DNA of 7,835 bases from assembly GCA_964619775.1 (NCBI GenBank), contig CAZUFB010000093.1, forward strand, positions 1-7,835, written 5' to 3'. A program made the translations under genes and the position numbers. The notes beneath the pieces were generated by a model, which was not told the origin of the DNA, did not search any database, and saw only the letters and a program-made list of their open reading frames with translations. Positions 6,041 to 7,835 of the stretch are shown piece by piece (position 1 is the stretch's first letter; every line of letters starts with the position of its first letter). The DNA is from CAZUFB01 sp964619775 (GTDB lineage Bacteria > Actinomycetota > Coriobacteriia > Coriobacteriales > UMGS124).

Positions 6041-7835
6041 ATGAAAATCCAACATCTCCTGGCAGCCCTGAGCCTGCTCGCATGGACAGTGGCCGCCAAT
6101 GCAGGCGAGAAGTACAATTTCAACTCTGACTGGCTTCTGAAAACGGGAGACATTCCCTCCGCCGAAAAGACTTCTTTCGATGACAGCGGCTGGGAAAAAG
6201 TGACCCTGCCCCACGCATTCAACGAAGACGAGGCATTCAGACTCGATATTCACGACCTGAGCGATACCGTAATGTGGTACCGCAAACACTTTGTCCTTCC
6301 ACGCGATACCAGGGGCAAGAAAGTCTTTATCGAATTCGAGGGCGCCCGGCAGGGAGTAGACCTGTATGTGAACGGTAAGCTCGTCGGACAGCACGAGAAC
6401 GGTGTCATGGCCTTCGGTTTCGACCTCACTCCCTACGTAAAGACAGGCAAGAACGTGATAGCGGTGCGCGTGGACAACGACTGGGACTACGCCGAGCGCG
6501 GCACCGGGGTCAAGTACCAGTGGAGCAACAAGAACTTCAACGCCAACTACGGCGGGCTCCCGAAGAATGTATGGCTGCATATCAGCGACAAGCTGTACCA
6601 GACCCTGCCCCTGTATTCCAATCTCGGGACTACCGGGGTATATATCTATGCGAGTGATATGCGCATAAAGTCCCGCACTGCCGTGATACACGCCGAGTCC
6701 GAAGTGCGCAACGAGACCGGACGCGACCAAAGCGTATCCTACAGGGTCACCATGACCGACCCCGAGGGCAGGACTGTGGCAAGTTTCGGAAGCAGTCCCT
6801 ACACCGTTGCCGCCGGAGAGACGGCTGTACTCAAGGCCGAGCAGGAAGTGGAAGACCTTCACTTCTGGAGCTGGGGCTACGGCTACCTCTACGACGTGAA
6901 GACCGCGCTCGTGGTGGACGGAAAGACTGTGGATGAGGTGAATACCCGCACCGGCTTCCGCAAGACCCGCTTCGCCGAAGGGAAAATATGGCTGAACGAC
7001 AGGGTAATACAGGTGAAGGGCTTCGCACAGCGCACCTCCAACGAATGGCCGGCCCTGGGAATGTCCGTTCCCGCCTGGCTCAGCGACTACTCCAACGCCA
7101 TGATGGTCGAGGGCAATGCGAACCTCGTGCGCTGGATGCACGTGACCCCGTGGAAGCAGGATATAGAGTCATGTGACCGTGTGGGACTGATGCAGGCCAT
7201 GCCGGCCGGAGACGCCGAGAAGGATGTCCAGGGCCAGCAGTGGGTACAGCGCAAGGAACTCATGCGCGATGCCATTATATACAACCGTAACAATCCCTCT
7301 ATCATATTCTACGAGTGCGGCAATGAATCCATAAGCCGCGAGCACATGCTCGAAATGAGGGAGATACGCGACAAATACGACTTCTACGGCGGACGTGCGA
7401 TAGGCAGCCGCGAAATGCTCGACATACGCGAGGCCGAATACGGCGGGGAGATGCTCTATATCAACAAGAGCGCCCACTCTCCCTTCTGGGCTACGGAATA
7501 TTGCCGCGACGAGGCCCTGCGCAAATACTGGGACGAATATTCCTATCCCTACCACACGGAGGGTGCGGGCAACGACGCTTTCTTCTCCGCCTCGACCAAC
7601 ACCCTGGTGCCCGGCAACTCCGCCCCCTACAACCACAATCAGGACCAGTTCACCGTGGAGCACGTGCGCCGCTGGTATGACTATTACATCGAGCGTCCCG
7701 GTTCCGGCACGAGAGTCAGTTCGGGAGGCGTTAAGATTATCTTCTCCGATACCAACACCCACTTCCGCGGCGTGGAGAACTACCGCCGCTCCGGTGTCAC
7801 CGATCCCCTGCGCATCCCCAAGGACAGCTATTTCG
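6041..7835 (+). CDS. Secreted glycoside hydrolase family 2 enzyme (beta-galactosidase-like), 3' partial
   Basis: A retaining exo-glycosidase of family GH2, exported by a signal peptide (residues 1-21, cut after AANA), with 598 residues visible before the window ends. The N-terminal sugar-binding jelly roll spans about 35-170, with MWYRKHFVLP (78-87) and the LYVNGKLVGQHENG block; NYGGLPKNVWL follows it. An immunoglobulin-like domain covers about 190-300. The TIM barrel opens at GFRKTRF (305-311). The NPSIIFYECGNES block matches GH2 signature 2, placing the acid/base at Glu429. The likely nucleophile is Glu486 in WATEYCRD. Canonical surroundings are altered: WMHVTPWKQD replaces the usual HYP region, and CDRVGLMQAMPAGD replaces the usual DE-x-GL. 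I recall this pattern from a Bacteroidetes GH2 subgroup often annotated as beta-galactosidase; the substrate could instead be another beta-glycoside or an alpha-L-arabinoside. The frame is open throughout, and C-terminal domains lie outside the window. Confidence 0.9.
   Translation, partial: MKIQHLLAALSLLAWTVAANAGEKYNFNSDWLLKTGDIPSAEKTSFDDSGWEKVTLPHAFNEDEAFRLDIHDLSDTVMWYRKHFVLPRDTRGKKVFIEFEGARQGVDLYVNGKLVGQHENGVMAFGFDLTPYVKTGKNVIAVRVDNDWDYAERGTGVKYQWSNKNFNANYGGLPKNVWLHISDKLYQTLPLYSNLGTTGVYIYASDMRIKSRTAVIHAESEVRNETGRDQSVSYRVTMTDPEGRTVASFGSSPYTVAAGETAVLKAEQEVEDLHFWSWGYGYLYDVKTALVVDGKTVDEVNTRTGFRKTRFAEGKIWLNDRVIQVKGFAQRTSNEWPALGMSVPAWLSDYSNAMMVEGNANLVRWMHVTPWKQDIESCDRVGLMQAMPAGDAEKDVQGQQWVQRKELMRDAIIYNRNNPSIIFYECGNESISREHMLEMREIRDKYDFYGGRAIGSREMLDIREAEYGGEMLYINKSAHSPFWATEYCRDEALRKYWDEYSYPYHTEGAGNDAFFSASTNTLVPGNSAPYNHNQDQFTVEHVRRWYDYYIERPGSGTRVSSGGVKIIFSDTNTHFRGVENYRRSGVTDPLRIPKDSYF

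Noticed and set aside
6020..7141. Long open frame (373 codons) on the minus strand opposite the GH2 gene
   Set aside because: It overlaps the GH2 frame, whose domains and catalytic motifs are clear. The antisense product is low-complexity His/Val/Gly-rich with no family resemblance.

Overview
This window looks like part of a polysaccharide utilisation locus (PUL) from a Bacteroidota bacterium, most likely of the order Bacteroidales. Three things point there: an adjacent SusC-like/SusD-like gene pair, the Bacteroidetes-type promoter element TAnnTTTG (as TACCTTTG) before two of the genes, and the absence of convincing Shine-Dalgarno sites. The genes are moderately GC-rich, with many AGG, CTC, AAC and TTC codons. 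The leader upstream is very AT-rich: 31 of the first 120 bases are G or C. Genus cannot be fixed from this. A run of exactly 100 N marks a scaffold gap, so this is a draft or metagenome-derived assembly.

Layout, all on the + strand. Positions 1-202 are an AT-rich noncoding leader with a promoter box at 165-172. Positions 203-3403 encode a SusC-family TonB-dependent outer-membrane transporter. Five bases later, 3409-5085 encode its SusD-family surface lipoprotein. A strong intrinsic terminator (5125-5168) closes this two-gene operon. It is followed at once by a near-consensus promoter (5176-5207) and then a secreted protein that I match to the DUF6250 family (5214 to the gap). After the N gap (5884-5983) comes a secreted glycoside hydrolase family 2 enzyme (6041 onward), which runs off the right edge.

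How the genes work together: SusD and SusC form the surface 'pedal-bin' that captures oligosaccharides and imports them. The GH2 enzyme, exported to the periplasm or cell surface, would remove a sugar from the non-reducing end. The DUF6250 protein is a predicted beta-sandwich carbohydrate-active or carbohydrate-binding protein without an established function that I know of. The glycan cannot be named from this window. No sensor-regulator, sulfatase or second enzyme is visible, and the gap may hide sequence.

The most interesting parts are the DUF6250-like protein; the terminator-promoter switch before it, with a possible leaderless transcript; and the unusual active-site surroundings of the GH2 enzyme.
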